From: Mesorhizobium sp. C432A
GTDB taxonomy: Bacteria > Pseudomonadota > Alphaproteobacteria > Rhizobiales > Rhizobiaceae
Reading direction: 5' to 3'
Assembly (NCBI RefSeq): GCF_030323145.1
Contig: NZ_CP100470.1
Coordinates: 992,001 to 1,056,000 of the forward strand
Length of the DNA: 64,000 nucleotides
A program made the position numbers and the translations under genes. Positions 8,841-19,350 of this stretch are shown piece after piece. Position 1 is the first letter of the stretch; every line of letters begins with the position of its first letter. The notes beneath the pieces were generated by a model. That model did no database searches. It was not told where the DNA came from and was given only the letters and a program-made list of their open reading frames with translations.

Positions 8841-9983
8841 TTATCGCTTTTTGACCGCTTCGAGGAAAAGCACGACCAGGCCGGCGACCAAGCCCCAGAA
8901 GGCGGCGCCAACGCCGAACAAAGTCAGCCCCGACGCGGTGACAACGAAGGTGACAGTAGCCGCCATGCGCTGGTCCTCGTCCTTGAGCGCGATCGCCAGC
9001 GCGTTGGCCAGCGACCCCATCAACGCCAGGCCGGCCACCAGCACGATCAGGCTTTGCGGCAGCACTGCGAAGATCGCCACCAGCGAGGCGCCGAAAACCG
9101 CGAAGATCAGATAGGCAAGTGCATAGAAGGGTCCGGTCTTCCAGCGCTCGGCCGGGTCGGGATGGACGTCCGGCCCGGTGCAGATCGCCGCAGAGATCGC
9201 GGCCAGATTGGTGGTCGAGCCGCCAAACGGCGCCGACAGCAGCGAGAACAGGCCGGTGACGCCGATCAGCGGGCCGGGTTCGGGGTGATAGCCGGCGGCG
9301 CGCAAGACGGCGAGACCCGACAGGTTCTGCGACGCCATGGTGACGAGGTAGAGCGGCAGCGCCAGGCCGATGACAGCTGCGGCGCTGAAATGCGGAGCAA
9401 TCAGCGTCAGCGTCGACAGTTCCGGTGCCGGCAGTCCGCCGACGCGGCCTGTCAGGAAGGCGGCGATGCCGCCGCCGATCAGCACCGCCAGCACCGACAG
9501 CGCCGGGTTGAACAGGCGAATGACGAAGAAGGCCGCGATCAGCGGCAGGATCAACCAGGGGTCGACCGGAATGGTCTTGACGGCATTGAGCGCGAAGGTG
9601 ACGACGATGCCCGCCAGCATGCCGGACGCGACTGACGCCGGTATCCTTGATATCAGCTGGGTCAGCGGCTTGAACAGGCCGGTGGCGATCAACATTAGGC
9701 CGGTGACGATGAAGGCGCCGACCGCATCGGCCATGGTAAACCCGCTCGATGCCGCCATCAGCGCCAGGCCCGGTGTCGACCAGGCGGTGATGATGGGTAT
9801 TTTCGTGCGCCAGGACAGCCACAAGCATTCGATCGCCATCGCCACGCACACTGCCGTCACCCAGCTCGCGGTTTCGGCTTGCGTGGCGCCAACCGCCTTG
9901 GCGGCGGCAATGACGACGGCCAGCGTGCCGCCGAAGCCGACGATTGCCGCGACAAAGGCGGATATCGGGATGGAAATGCGCAT
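8841..9983 (-). CDS. benE: BenE-type benzoate/proton symporter
   Basis: This 380-residue protein is almost entirely hydrophobic, with about 11-12 membrane segments. The BenE family signature regions TAWSTPGLALMAASS and SAPFGGSTTNLAAISAAICTG are visible. By family it imports benzoate or a similar aromatic acid with protons across the inner membrane. No benzoate catabolic genes are nearby, so the substrate is uncertain. It starts six bases after the stop of the upstream alpha/beta hydrolase, indicating cotranscription. Confidence 0.92.
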   Translation of the reverse strand: MRISIPISAFVAAIVGFGGTLAVVIAAAKAVGATQAETASWVTAVCVAMAIECLWLSWRTKIPIITAWSTPGLALMAASSGFTMADAVGAFIVTGLMLIATGLFKPLTQLISRIPASVASGMLAGIVVTFALNAVKTIPVDPWLILPLIAAFFVIRLFNPALSVLAVLIGGGIAAFLTGRVGGLPAPELSTLTLIAPHFSAAAVIGLALPLYLVTMASQNLSGLAVLRAAGYHPEPGPLIGVTGLFSLLSAPFGGSTTNLAAISAAICTGPDVHPDPAERWKTGPFYALAYLIFAVFGASLVAIFAVLPQSLIVLVAGLALMGSLANALAIALKDEDQRMAATVTFVVTASGLTLFGVGAAFWGLVAGLVVLFLEAVKKR

Positions 9984-9989
9984 TCTCGC

Positions 9990-10760
9990 CTACCCCGCCC
10001 GCTGAACCATGTCGCCCACCGCCCTCAGCAGCATGTCGAGATCCTGCGGCCGCGACAGGCGGTGGTCGCCGTCGGGAATGAGCGACAAGGTGACGTCGTC
10101 GGCCGGCAGCAGCGAGACCAGCTTCAGCGCATGGCTTGCCGGCACATCGGCATCGGCCAGGCCCTGCAGGATGTGGACGGGGCAATGGGTATCGATCGGC
10201 CCGGTCATGACCCGGTTCGCCCTGCCGTCCTCGATCAGCGCGCTTGTGTAGATGTAAGGCTCGGCGGAATAGTCCGAAGGTTCTTCGAAAAAGCCTTTCT
10301 CCCGGAGGTCGCGCCTCTGTTCCTCCGTCAGAGCCGGCTCGACCAGCTCGGCGGTGAAATCCGGCGCCGGCGCGAGCAGCACCAGGCCAACCACATTGCT
10401 GTCGCCCGCCTTGCGCAGTTCCTGCACCATGCGCAGCGCGATCCAGGCGCCCATCGACGAGCCGACCAGGATTTGCTTGCCCTCGGTGAAACGCCGGAAG
10501 ACGGCGAGGCTCTCGCCAAGCCATTTCGAAATGGTGCCGTCGGCAAAGGCGCCGCCGGATTCGCCATGGCCGGAATAATCGTGGCGCAGATACGCGCGGC
10601 CTTCCCTTGCCGCCCAATCCGACAACGTCTGCGCCTTCGTGCCCAGCATGTCGGATTTATAGCCGCCGAGCCAGACGATGCCGGGCGTTGCGCCCGAGGA
10701 ATGGCGAACCGCGATATCAATGCCGTCGACATCCAGCAGGGTTGGGGTGGTCGCGGTCAT
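9990..10760 (-). CDS. alpha/beta hydrolase, possible acyl-protein/ester hydrolase
   Basis: This 256-residue alpha/beta hydrolase has a nucleophile elbow GSSMG and an oxyanion region WLGGYKSDM. The late aspartate in GLADADVP and the histidine in PDGDHRLSRP complete the triad. It resembles the ABHD10-like or serine aminopeptidase group of small cytosolic esterases. It is the first gene of a pair with benE, six bases apart. It may hydrolyse an ester whose acid is also imported by BenE, which is an inference from coupling only. Confidence 0.88.
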   Translation of the reverse strand: MTATTPTLLDVDGIDIAVRHSSGATPGIVWLGGYKSDMLGTKAQTLSDWAAREGRAYLRHDYSGHGESGGAFADGTISKWLGESLAVFRRFTEGKQILVGSSMGAWIALRMVQELRKAGDSNVVGLVLLAPAPDFTAELVEPALTEEQRRDLREKGFFEEPSDYSAEPYIYTSALIEDGRANRVMTGPIDTHCPVHILQGLADADVPASHALKLVSLLPADDVTLSLIPDGDHRLSRPQDLDMLLRAVGDMVQRAG

Positions 10761-11007
10761 GGCTGTGGATCAATCCTGGTTCTGGGGGCCTGATTGCGGG
10801 AGCCTGATTTTACTCGCCGGTCTTTTGACACAGGCACAGGCGAGGCGGAAAGTGCTCGCGACATCCTTTGTTTGGTGCAGGCCTGCGATCAGGGTGATTT
10901 TCTGTCAGCGCTGTGCTATTGACTCCGCCCGCGCGCTCACCACATTGGCGCGTCCTGAACATTTCTAGATTGAAACCCTGAACGAAACGGCCAAGGAGAC
11001 CACGACC

Positions 11008-11544
11008 ATTCGCAGACCTTTCAAAGCAGCGGCGCCCACCAAAGATGGCCCGCGCTCCAACCGTGATATCCGGGTTCCCCGGGTCCAACTGATCGACGCC
11101 GATGGCCAGAACCGCGGCGATATTTCCATCAACGACGCATTGCTGCTCGCCGAAGAGGCAGGGCTCGATCTGGTCGAGATCTCGCCCAATGCGGTGCCGC
11201 CTGTCGTCAAAATTCTCGATCTCGGCAAATTGAAATACGCCAACCAGAAGAAGGCGGCCGAGGCGCGCAAGAACCAGAAGGTCATCGAGATCAAGGAGAT
11301 CAAGATGCGCCCGAACATCGACAGCCATGACTACGAAACCAAGATGAAGGCCGTGCGGCGCTTCTTCGAGGAAGGTGACAAGGTCAAGCTGACGCTGCGC
11401 TTCCGCGGCCGCGAGATGGCGCATATGGAACTCGGCATGCAGCTCCTGAACAAGGTGCGCGAGGAGACGGCTACCATCGCCAAGGTCGAAGCCGAGCCGA
11501 AGCTGGAAGGCCGCCAGATGATGATGGTGCTGGCCCCGCGCTAG
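11008..11544 (+). CDS. infC: translation initiation factor IF-3 with ATT start codon
   Basis: This 178-residue IF-3 carries the N-domain signature [24 protein letters not shown], the linker [21 protein letters not shown], and the C-domain. In frame there is no ATG, GTG or TTG between the stop TAG at 10966 and the conserved body. An ATT at 11008 lies nine bases after AAGGAG and begins the expected sequence (I/M)[20 protein letters not shown] is also the start in E. coli, where IF-3 rejects it and so represses its own synthesis. The same autoregulation is likely here. Confidence 0.96.
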   Translation: MRRPFKAAAPTKDGPRSNRDIRVPRVQLIDADGQNRGDISINDALLLAEEAGLDLVEISPNAVPPVVKILDLGKLKYANQKKAAEARKNQKVIEIKEIKMRPNIDSHDYETKMKAVRRFFEEGDKVKLTLRFRGREMAHMELGMQLLNKVREETATIAKVEAEPKLEGRQMMMVLAPR

Positions 11545-11590
11545 ATCAGTTCGGGCGTTGCGCTCTAAATCCGCCTGAATCCTGTCTCAT

Positions 11591-11616
11591 GGCGTCCCGG
11601 CGATCGGCGGGACGCC
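11591..11616 (+). terminator. hairpin after infC, weak terminator
   Basis: GGCGTCCCG at 11591-11599 pairs perfectly with CGGGACGCC at 11608-11616 around an eight-base loop. There is no long T-run, so termination may be partial or factor-assisted. Confidence 0.55.
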
Positions 11617-11676
11617 GATTCTCCTGTCCAGACGCCGCGATCGCCGGCAAAGCTTCTCGACGATCGGATTCCCGAC

Positions 11677-12315
11677 ATGGCCAATGAAATCAACCCTGCG
11701 CCCATCAAGGAGCTGGGCGGCTACCAGCACATGCGCCGGATGGTGCTTGCGGTGCTGGTGGTGGTGCTGTTTGCGGCACTGCTGTTCGGCCAGTCGACCT
11801 TCCCGCCCGATACCCCGGTGCATGAAACGATCGAGATGGTCGGCGTGCTGCTGATCTTCCTTGGCGTCGTCGGCCGCTTGTGGTCGACACTCTATATCGG
11901 GGGGCGCAAATCCTCCGAAGTGGTCACCGGCGGACCCTATTCGATCACCCGCAATCCTCTCTACGTGTTCTCGACCGTTGCCGCCGCCGGCGTCGGGGCG
12001 CAGATCGGCTCGTTCTCCGGCATCGTCCTGTTTGCGCTTTTGTGCGCCGGCGCCTTCCACATCGTCATCCTGCGCGAGGAACGGTATCTCAAGGAGGTTC
12101 TCGGCGCGCCCTACACAGCCTATCTGGCGCGGGTGCCGCGTTTCTTCCCCCAGCTGTCGCTCTACCAGGAAGGCGACACCGGCAGCTTCAAGCCGCGCCT
12201 CTTGCTGACCACCTTGCTCGACGGGCTGGTGTTTCTGGTGGCGTTGCCGGTGTTCGAGACCATCGATGGTGCCCAGCAATCGGGCATTCTGCCGGTGCTG
12301 TTCAGGCTGCCCTGA
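11677..12315 (+). CDS. isoprenylcysteine carboxyl methyltransferase-family membrane protein
   Basis: This 212-residue membrane protein has about five hydrophobic segments. The SAM-binding signature of the ICMT/phospholipid methyltransferase family is present: GGPYSITRNPLYVFS followed by REERYLKEVLGAPYTAYLARVPRFFP. In bacteria these enzymes methylate small or lipid substrates rather than prenylated proteins, and the actual substrate is unknown. It sits between infC and rpmI, where it interrupts the usual infC-rpmI-rplT linkage. rpmI has its own promoter. Confidence 0.87.
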   Translation: MANEINPAPIKELGGYQHMRRMVLAVLVVVLFAALLFGQSTFPPDTPVHETIEMVGVLLIFLGVVGRLWSTLYIGGRKSSEVVTGGPYSITRNPLYVFSTVAAAGVGAQIGSFSGIVLFALLCAGAFHIVILREERYLKEVLGAPYTAYLARVPRFFPQLSLYQEGDTGSFKPRLLLTTLLDGLVFLVALPVFETIDGAQQSGILPVLFRLP

Positions 12316-12346
12316 TCGCGGAGAGAGCGTCGCAGCCGCTCGGGTG

Positions 12347-12375
12347 TTGCGCGCCAGCCCGCTTTGACGTATAGG
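12347..12375 (+). promoter_or_regulatory. predicted sigma-70 promoter of rpmI-rplT
   Basis: TTGCGC at 12347-12352, a 17-bp spacer, and TATAGG at 12370-12375. Transcription would begin near 12382, just before a strong leader hairpin. Confidence 0.55.
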
Positions 12376-12390
12376 ACCGCCGTTCCAAGA

Positions 12391-12422
12391 AAACCGCCCG
12401 GCAGGGCATGCCGTGGCGGTTT
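12391..12422 (+). promoter_or_regulatory. leader hairpin upstream of rpmI
   Basis: AAACCGCC (12391-12398) pairs with GGCGGTTT (12415-12422), and CGGCA (12399-12403) pairs with TGCCG (12409-12413), leaving a five-base loop. T-rich sequence follows. It may be a terminator/attenuator, or a binding site for ribosomal protein autoregulation at the 5' end of the rpmI-rplT transcript. Confidence 0.6.
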
Positions 12423-12499
12423 CATTTGCTTTTCGGGCTTTTGGTCCGCCCGAAGCGAACAAGAAGCGCGATTGTGCGCCACCAATACGGAGTAGCAAA

Positions 12500-12703
12500 A
12501 TGCCCAAGATGAAGACCAAATCGGCCGCCAAGAAGCGGTTCAAGATCACAGGTACGGGTAAAGTCCTGTCGGCTGCGGCCGGCAAGCGTCACGGCATGAT
12601 CAAGCGTTCCAACAAGTTCATTCGAAATGCCCGCGGCACGATGGTTCTGGCTGAACCGGATGGCAAGAAGGTCATCAAGAATTTTCTGCCGAACGGCCTC
12701 TGA
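12500..12703 (+). CDS. rpmI: 50S ribosomal protein L35
   Basis: This 67-residue basic protein begins [15 protein letters not shown] and carries the L35 segment [18 protein letters not shown]. It is part of the large ribosomal subunit. The start at 12500 has GGAG upstream; a longer in-frame reading from 12413 would begin inside the leader hairpin and is rejected. rplT follows 39 bp downstream, the normal order. Confidence 0.98.
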   Translation: MPKMKTKSAAKKRFKITGTGKVLSAAAGKRHGMIKRSNKFIRNARGTMVLAEPDGKKVIKNFLPNGL

Positions 12704-12742
12704 GCATTCGGTTTCAGGAACAGCGTTTAAGGAGATCATGAC

Positions 12743-13144
12743 ATGGCACGCGTAAAAAGAGGCGTCACCTCGCACGCCAAGCACAAGAAGGTCCTGAAAG
12801 CCGCGAAAGGCTTCTACGGCCGCCGCAAGAACACCATTCGCATCGCCAAGCAGGCGGTCGAAAAGTCGATGCAGTATGCGTATCGCGACCGCAAGAACCG
12901 CAAGCGCTCGTTCCGCGCGCTGTGGATCCAGCGCATCAACGCCGCGACGCACGAGCATGGCCTGACCTATGGCCGCTTCATCGACGGCCTCAACAAGTCC
13001 GGTATCGAGATCGATCGCAAGATCCTGTCCGACATGGCCATCCATGAACCGCAGGCGTTCGCCGCACTCGTGGCCAAGGCCAAGGTCGCGCTCGAATATC
13101 TGAAGAACACCACCCCGAATGCTTTTGAAAGCGCTGTCGCCTAG
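12743..13144 (+). CDS. rplT: 50S ribosomal protein L20
   Basis: This 133-residue protein begins [20 protein letters not shown] and contains the L20 core [22 protein letters not shown]. It binds 23S rRNA early in large-subunit assembly and, in several bacteria, represses its own operon. TAAGGAG precedes the ATG. It is cotranscribed with rpmI. A palindromic repeat begins right at its stop codon. Confidence 0.98.
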   Translation: MARVKRGVTSHAKHKKVLKAAKGFYGRRKNTIRIAKQAVEKSMQYAYRDRKNRKRSFRALWIQRINAATHEHGLTYGRFIDGLNKSGIEIDRKILSDMAIHEPQAFAALVAKAKVALEYLKNTTPNAFESAVA

Positions 13145-13242
13145 AGCATGATGCCAAAAAGTTGCTGACTTTTTGGACAACATCATGCTCAGGGAAATTT
13201 AGCGAGGAGCGCGATCTTTCCGAAAAGTCTGCAACTTTTCGG
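13144..13242. repeat. two adjacent palindromic repeats after rplT
   Basis: The first element has GAGCATGATG (13144-13153) mirrored by CATCATGCTC (13181-13190), with an inner stem CCAAAAAGT/ACTTTTTGG. The second has CCGAAAAGT (13220-13228) mirrored by ACTTTTCGG (13234-13242), flanked by GATC. Both share the AAAAGT/ACTTTT core of the rhizobial palindrome family seen elsewhere in the window. Confidence 0.8.
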
Positions 13243-13292
13243 GATCGGCCTCCGAGCCCAGCGCTTCCCAGCATTCGCAATTCTGATTGGGG

Positions 13293-13325
13293 AACCCGCG
13301 CTGGCACGGCTGGCGCGGGTTTTTC
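13293..13325 (+). terminator. rho-independent terminator between rplT and pheS
   Basis: AACCCGCGC at 13293-13301 pairs with GCGCGGGTT at 13313-13321, followed by TTTCTT. It ends the rpmI-rplT unit. Because it lies 70 bp before pheS, it could also act as an attenuator, but no phenylalanine-rich leader peptide is visible. Confidence 0.85.
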
Positions 13326-13395
13326 TTATGGCTGAACTTTCAACTTGAAAGTGACTTTCACCTCAAAGTTGACTCCCAACACAGCGAGTTTGACC

Positions 13396-14493
13396 GTGAA
13401 CGACATAGCTACCGGCTTGGATACTCTCGAAAACTCCCTGATGGCCGACGTCGCGTCGGCCGCCGATGAGGCTGCTATCGAAGCCGTGCGCGTCGCGGCT
13501 CTCGGCAAAAAGGGGTCGATCTCGGAATTGCTGAAGACACTGGGCGCGATGAGCGCCGAGGAGCGCCAGGTCAAGGGCCCCGCGATCAACGGCCTGAAGA
13601 ACCGCGTCACCGAAGCGCTGACGACACGCAAGGCCGAGCTGAAGGATGTGGCGGTCACGGCGCGCCTTGCCGCCGAGACGGTCGACGTGACGCTGCCGGT
13701 GCGGCAATCGCCGGCCGAGCGCGGCCGCATCCATCCGATCAGCCAGGTCATCGACGAGATCGCGGCGATCTTCGGCGATCTCGGCTTTGCCATCGCAGAA
13801 GGTCCCGATGTCGAGAGCGACTATTACAATTTCACCGCGCTGAATTTCCCCGAAGGGCATCCGGCGCGCGAGATGCACGATACCTTCTTTTTCCAGCCGG
13901 ACGAAAAGGGCGAGCGCAAGCTGTTGCGCACGCACACCTCGCCGGTACAGATCCGCACCATGGAGAAGCAGAAGCCGCCGATCCGCATCGTCATTCCCGG
14001 CAAGACCTACCGGCAGGATTCCGACGCTACCCACTCGCCGATGTTCCATCAGGTCGAGGGGCTGGTGATCGACAAATCGGCCAATGTCGCCAACATGAAG
14101 TGGGTGCTGGAAGAATTCTGCAAGGCTTTCTTCGAGGTGCCGCAGGTCAAGATGCGCTTCCGGCCGTCGTTCTTCCCGTTCACCGAGCCAAGCCTCGAGG
14201 TCGACATCCAATGCGACCGCTCGCGGCCCGGCGAAGTGCGCTTCGGCGAAGGCTCCGACTGGATGGAGATCCTCGGCTGCGGCATGGTCCACCCCAATGT
14301 GCTGCGCGCCGGCGGGCTCGATCCCGACGAATATCAGGGCTTTGCCTGGGGCATGGGAATCGACCGCATCGCCATGCTGAAATACGGCATGCCGGACCTG
14401 CGCGCCTTCTTCGACGCCGATGTCCGCTGGCTGTCGCATTACGGTTTCCGGCCGCTCGACATGCCGACGCTGTTCGGAGGTCTTTCCGCATGA
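13396..14493 (+). CDS. pheS: phenylalanyl-tRNA synthetase alpha subunit
   Basis: The product is 365 residues if started at GTG 13396 ([19 protein letters not shown]). An in-frame TTG at 13345 would add 17 residues lying close to the terminator and is less likely. Class II synthetase motifs are clear: [41 protein letters not shown] and [18 protein letters not shown]. It forms the alpha2beta2 enzyme with PheT and charges tRNA-Phe. Its stop overlaps the start of the following GFA gene (ATGA). Confidence 0.96.
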   Translation: MNDIATGLDTLENSLMADVASAADEAAIEAVRVAALGKKGSISELLKTLGAMSAEERQVKGPAINGLKNRVTEALTTRKAELKDVAVTARLAAETVDVTLPVRQSPAERGRIHPISQVIDEIAAIFGDLGFAIAEGPDVESDYYNFTALNFPEGHPAREMHDTFFFQPDEKGERKLLRTHTSPVQIRTMEKQKPPIRIVIPGKTYRQDSDATHSPMFHQVEGLVIDKSANVANMKWVLEEFCKAFFEVPQVKMRFRPSFFPFTEPSLEVDIQCDRSRPGEVRFGEGSDWMEILGCGMVHPNVLRAGGLDPDEYQGFAWGMGIDRIAMLKYGMPDLRAFFDADVRWLSHYGFRPLDMPTLFGGLSA

Positions 14494-14936
14494 CGGCGCC
14501 GCACGCCGGTGGCTGCCGCTGCGGCGCGGTACGGTTCGAGGCCTCGGTCGAACCGCACCATGTCAGCTATTGCCATTGCGGCGATTGCCGGCGCGCCAGC
14601 GGCGCGCCGGTGTCGGCCTTTGTCGGCTTCCTTACCGAGCAGGTGGCTTTCACCGGCAAGGCACTGAAGATGTACGAGAACGGCCCGGTTACACGCTCGT
14701 TCTGCGGCATTTGCGGCTCGCCTATCGCCTATGTCGACGAGCGGCTGGAAGACCACATCTATTTCATGCTGGGCGCCATGGACATGCCGGCTTATTTCCG
14801 GCCGACGCACCATGCCTATGTGCGCGAGCAGCTGCCCTTCGTGCATATGCCCGACGACTTGCCGCGCCATTTGAAGACAAGCGTGCCCAGACCCGATGGA
14901 CAAGGTCCGGGCGGGTACAGACAAAACGGAACATAG
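14490..14936 (+). CDS. GFA-family protein between pheS and pheT
   Basis: This 148-residue protein has the GFA (CENP-V/Gfa-like) zinc motifs [26 protein letters not shown] and [12 protein letters not shown]. Family members are zinc proteins related to S-(hydroxymethyl)glutathione synthase, mostly of unknown reaction. The ATG overlaps the pheS stop by four bases (ATGA), and pheT begins two bases after its stop. All three are therefore translated from one mRNA. A second GFA protein is encoded at 63361-63765. Confidence 0.92.
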   Translation: MTAPHAGGCRCGAVRFEASVEPHHVSYCHCGDCRRASGAPVSAFVGFLTEQVAFTGKALKMYENGPVTRSFCGICGSPIAYVDERLEDHIYFMLGAMDMPAYFRPTHHAYVREQLPFVHMPDDLPRHLKTSVPRPDGQGPGGYRQNGT

Positions 14937-14938
14937 TG

Positions 14939-17347
14939 ATGAAACTCACCCTTTCCTGGCTCAAGGATCATCTCGACACCGACGCCACGCTCGACGAGAT
15001 CGTCGAGAGGCTGACCTCGATCGGCCTCGAAGTCGAGCATGTCGACGACAAGGCCGGCCTGAAGCCGTTCGTCATCGCCAAGGTGCTGACGGCGGTGCAG
15101 CATCCCGACGCCGACCGGCTGCGGGTGCTGACCGTCGACACCGGCAATGGCGCAGCCCCTGTCCAGGTGGTGTGCGGTGCGCCGAATGCCCGCGCCGGCT
15201 TGATCGGCGCCTTCGCCGCGCCCGGCGCCTATGTGCCCGGTATCGACGTGACGCTGACCGTCGGCAAGATCCGGGGCGTCGAGAGCCATGGCATGATGTG
15301 TTCCGAGCGCGAGCTGGAGCTGTCGGATGAGCACAATGGCATTATCGACCTGCCGGCCGATGCGCCTGTCGGCACCAGCTTCGCGGCTTACGCGCATCTC
15401 GACGATCCGGTGATCGAGATCAATCTGACGCCGAACCGGCCGGATGCGACCAGCATTTACGGCGTCGCCCGGGACCTGGCGGCCAGCGGGCTTGGCCGGC
15501 TCAAGACCGCGCCGGTCGAAGCGGTCCTTGGCAAAGGTGAAACGCCGGTCAAGGTGACCATCGAGGCGCCGGAGCTCTGCCCCGGTTTCGCGCTGCGCCT
15601 GGTGAAAGGCGTGAAGAACGGGCCGTCGCCGAAATGGCTGCAGCAAAGGCTGATCGCCATCGGCTTGCGCCCGATCAGCGCGCTGGTCGACATCACCAAC
15701 TACGTCACCTTCGACCGTGGCCGGCCGCTGCATGTGTTCGATGCCAAGAAGGTCGCCGGCAATCTCGTCGTGCGCCGCGCACGCGACGGCGAGAAGGTGC
15801 TGGCGCTTGACGGGCGCGAATACACGCTGACGCCGCAGATGTGCGTGATCGCCGACGACAATGGCGTCGAATCGATCGCCGGTGTCATGGGCGGCGAGCA
15901 TTCCGGCTGCGACGAGAACACCACGGACGTGCTGATCGAATCCGCTCTTTGGGATCCGATCACCACGGCCCGCACCGGCCGTACGCTCGGCATCATCACC
16001 GATGCCCGTTACCGTTTCGAGCGTGGCGTCGACCCGGAATTCATTGTGCCCGGCGTCGAGCTGGCGACAAAGCTGGTGCTGGAGTTCTGCGGCGGAGAGC
16101 CGACCGAGACGGAGGTGGTCGGCTATGCCGGCTACAAGCCGAAGATCGTTTCCTTCCCGATCTCGGAAGTGAAGCGGCTGACCGGCATCGAGGTGCCGAA
16201 GGCGGAAAGCCTCGACATCCTGACCCGCCTCGGCTTCAAGCCGTCAGGCTCGGGCGACGTCGTCGATGTCGCTGTGCCGTCCTGGCGTCCTGACGTCGAC
16301 GGCAAGGCCGACCTGGTCGAGGAAGTGATGCGCATCCACGGCGTCGACAACATCGCGCCGCAGCCGCTCGGCGCGCATGACGCGGTCAACTCCAAGATAC
16401 TGACGACGCTGCAGGTTCGCACCCGCACTGCCAAGCGCTCGCTCGCCGTGCGGGGCATGCTGGAGGTTCTCACCTGGTCGTTCATCCCGGCCAAACACGC
16501 CGAACTGTTCGGCGGCGGCCAGACGGCGCTGAAGCTCGCTAATCCGATTGCAGCCGACATGTCCGATATGCGGCCCTCGTTGTTGCCCGGCCTGATCGTC
16601 GCCGCGCAGCGCAATGCCGACAAGGGCATCGGCGATGTCGCGCTGTTCGAGGTCTCCGGTACCTATGAGGGCGACGGCCCCGACCAGCAGCGGCGCGTTG
16701 CCGCCGGTGTGCGCCGCGGCACCGCCAAGCTCGACGGTTCCGGCCGCAGTTGGGCCGGCAATTCCGGTCCGGTCGGCGTGTTCGACGCCAAAGCCGACGC
16801 GATTGCAGCGCTGGAAGCCTGCGGCGCGCCGGTCGACAGGCTGCAGATCGAGCCAGGCGGTCCGGCCTGGTATCATCCCGGCCGCTCCGGCACGATCAAG
16901 CTCGGCCCGAAGACAGTGCTCGGCACGTTCGGCGAGTTCCACCCGAAGACGCTGGAGGGGTTGGACGTTTCCGGACCGATCTGCGGTTTCGAGGTCTATA
17001 TCGACGCCGTGCCCGAGCCGAAGGCCAAGCCGACGAAAACCAAGCCAAAGCTGGAGCTGTCCGCCTTCCAGGCGGTGAAGCGCGACTTTGCTTTCGTCGT
17101 CGACAAGACGGTGGAGGCCGGCGCGCTGGTGCGCGCGGCGCTCGCCGCCGACAAGAAGCTGGTCACCGGCGTTTCGGTGTTCGATGTGTTCGAGGGGGCA
17201 TCTCTCGGGACCGCCAAGAAGTCGATTGCCATCGAAGTATCTATCCAGCCGGTTGAAAAGACGCTCACCGACGAGGATTTCGAGGCGCTGGCCAAGCGCA
17301 TCGTCGACAATGTTGGCAAGCAAACGGGCGGCATGCTGAGAACGTAG
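14939..17347 (+). CDS. pheT: phenylalanyl-tRNA synthetase beta subunit
   Basis: This 802-residue protein shows the usual order. It has an N-terminal tRNA-binding domain ([19 protein letters not shown], then [11 protein letters not shown]), B3/B4 editing domain ([20 protein letters not shown]), B5 domain, catalytic-like core and a C-terminal anticodon-binding FDX-ACB domain ([13 protein letters not shown]). The ATG at 14939 directly follows the GFA stop. It begins [15 protein letters not shown], the standard PheT start. Confidence 0.98.
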   Translation: MKLTLSWLKDHLDTDATLDEIVERLTSIGLEVEHVDDKAGLKPFVIAKVLTAVQHPDADRLRVLTVDTGNGAAPVQVVCGAPNARAGLIGAFAAPGAYVPGIDVTLTVGKIRGVESHGMMCSERELELSDEHNGIIDLPADAPVGTSFAAYAHLDDPVIEINLTPNRPDATSIYGVARDLAASGLGRLKTAPVEAVLGKGETPVKVTIEAPELCPGFALRLVKGVKNGPSPKWLQQRLIAIGLRPISALVDITNYVTFDRGRPLHVFDAKKVAGNLVVRRARDGEKVLALDGREYTLTPQMCVIADDNGVESIAGVMGGEHSGCDENTTDVLIESALWDPITTARTGRTLGIITDARYRFERGVDPEFIVPGVELATKLVLEFCGGEPTETEVVGYAGYKPKIVSFPISEVKRLTGIEVPKAESLDILTRLGFKPSGSGDVVDVAVPSWRPDVDGKADLVEEVMRIHGVDNIAPQPLGAHDAVNSKILTTLQVRTRTAKRSLAVRGMLEVLTWSFIPAKHAELFGGGQTALKLANPIAADMSDMRPSLLPGLIVAAQRNADKGIGDVALFEVSGTYEGDGPDQQRRVAAGVRRGTAKLDGSGRSWAGNSGPVGVFDAKADAIAALEACGAPVDRLQIEPGGPAWYHPGRSGTIKLGPKTVLGTFGEFHPKTLEGLDVSGPICGFEVYIDAVPEPKAKPTKTKPKLELSAFQAVKRDFAFVVDKTVEAGALVRAALAADKKLVTGVSVFDVFEGASLGTAKKSIAIEVSIQPVEKTLTDEDFEALAKRIVDNVGKQTGGMLRT

Positions 17348-17377
17348 AGCGGCTAACGCCGCCCTACGTATTTCGAC

Positions 17378-17470
17378 TTCACGCAATTCTTAGGGAAAGC
17401 GCGTCTTAGGGAAAGCGCGGCGCGCTTTCCCAGTAAAACCGCTACACACCTTTCCTGGAATTGCTTCTGA
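17378..17470. repeat. palindromic intergenic repeat after pheT
   Basis: Outer arms GCAATTC and GAATTGC enclose GGGAAAGCGCG/CGCGCTTTCCC and the sequence AAAACCGCTACACACCTTTCC. The AAACCGCT...TTTCC core resembles dispersed Mesorhizobium repeats. GGGAAAGCGCG occurs twice in tandem (around 17393 and 17408), which may be a small internal duplication. Confidence 0.7.
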
Positions 17471-17483
17471 GGATTGCCGGCAG

Positions 17484-18110
17484 TTGCGAATCGCTCTCCA
17501 AAGGGCGATGGACCATCTGCGCTATTCCGGTCTGCCGTTCGAAGCCCAGCGCGAAGCGTTTCTCGCCATGGTGTTGGCGGATGCGCTCGTCAGCGACGCG
17601 CTGGAGCGGGCCCGCACGCTGGCGTTGCCGGACTGGCTGGTGGTGTCCGGTGCGCTCTACAACAGCGTCTGGAACCACCTGACCGGCAAGGCGCCGGGCT
17701 ACGGCATCAAGGATGTCGATCTCTTCTACTTCGATGACAGCGACCTGTCCTACGAGGCCGAGGACGCGGTCATCCGTCGAGCCGCGCAGCATTTCGAGGG
17801 GCTGGCTCTGCCGGCCGAGGTGCGCAACCAGGCACGGGTGCATCTGTGGTATCCGCAGAAATTCGGCCAGCCCTGCCCGCGCTATACGAGTTCCAGCGAG
17901 TCGGTGAGCTATTTTGCTTCGAAGACGCATGCGGTCGGGGTGCGATACGATGCAGATGGGCAGCTTGAGGTCGTGGCGCCGTTCGAGCTGGATGACCTCT
18001 TCGCGTTTCGCATCACGCCCAACCGGCTGATGGATAACAGGCGCACGCATGAGGCCAAGGGGGCGAGGGCGAAGGCGTGCTGGCCGGAGATTACGGTGGT
18101 GCCGTGGTGA
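17484..18110 (+). CDS. nucleotidyltransferase-fold family protein (DUF925-like)
   Basis: This protein is about 208 residues. The region LPDWLVVSGALYNSVWNHLTG followed by GYGIKDVDLFYFDDSDLSYEAEDAVIRRA matches the nucleotidyltransferase family of DUF925 proteins, with the acidic metal site in KDVDLFYFD. The end reads RRTHEAKGARAKACWPEITVVPW. The start is uncertain: TTG at 17484 has GAGGA upstream, while ATG at 17508 is an alternative giving 200 residues. The substrate is unknown. Confidence 0.82.
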   Translation: MRIALQRAMDHLRYSGLPFEAQREAFLAMVLADALVSDALERARTLALPDWLVVSGALYNSVWNHLTGKAPGYGIKDVDLFYFDDSDLSYEAEDAVIRRAAQHFEGLALPAEVRNQARVHLWYPQKFGQPCPRYTSSSESVSYFASKTHAVGVRYDADGQLEVVAPFELDDLFAFRITPNRLMDNRRTHEAKGARAKACWPEITVVPW

Positions 18111-18115
18111 GACTT

Positions 18116-18250
18116 ACCCTCCCCGTTGTGGGGAGGGTCGGCTCGCTGTCGCAGCGAGGCGGAGACAGAGAGACGGGGTGGGGGTGCGCCTCACGAGGAC
18201 CCCCACCCCGATCCGCTTCGCGGATCGACCCTCCCCACAAGGGGGAGGGT
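18116..18250. repeat. ACCCTCCCC...GGGGAGGGT palindromic repeat
   Basis: Outer arms ACCCTCCCC and GGGGGAGGGT are separated by inner palindromes including CCCCACCCCGATCCGCTTCG and CGGATCGACCCTCCCC. Closely similar elements lie at 20242-20359 and, as a partial copy, at 47697-47735. These are dispersed non-coding palindromes. Confidence 0.82.
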
Positions 18251-18258
18251 AAAGGCAC

Positions 18259-19254
<996 letters not shown>

Positions 19255-19350
19255 GGCGCGTCTCCTTGTTGCGATGAAAGAGAGATAGCGCTTGGCTTTA
19301 CGTTCGATAATTGGCTGTCATTCGCACGGGCTGTTCTATAAAATAGAGCA

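Noticed and set aside
8593..10617. A 674-codon open frame on the reverse strand across benE and the hydrolase gene
   Set aside because: It is rich in R, G and H with no domain, and it lies out of frame over two well-supported genes. High GC content creates such shadows.
13145..13395. A phenylalanine attenuator for pheS
   Set aside because: A terminator stem is present, but no leader peptide with a run of Phe codons was found. The stem is better explained as the end of rpmI-rplT.
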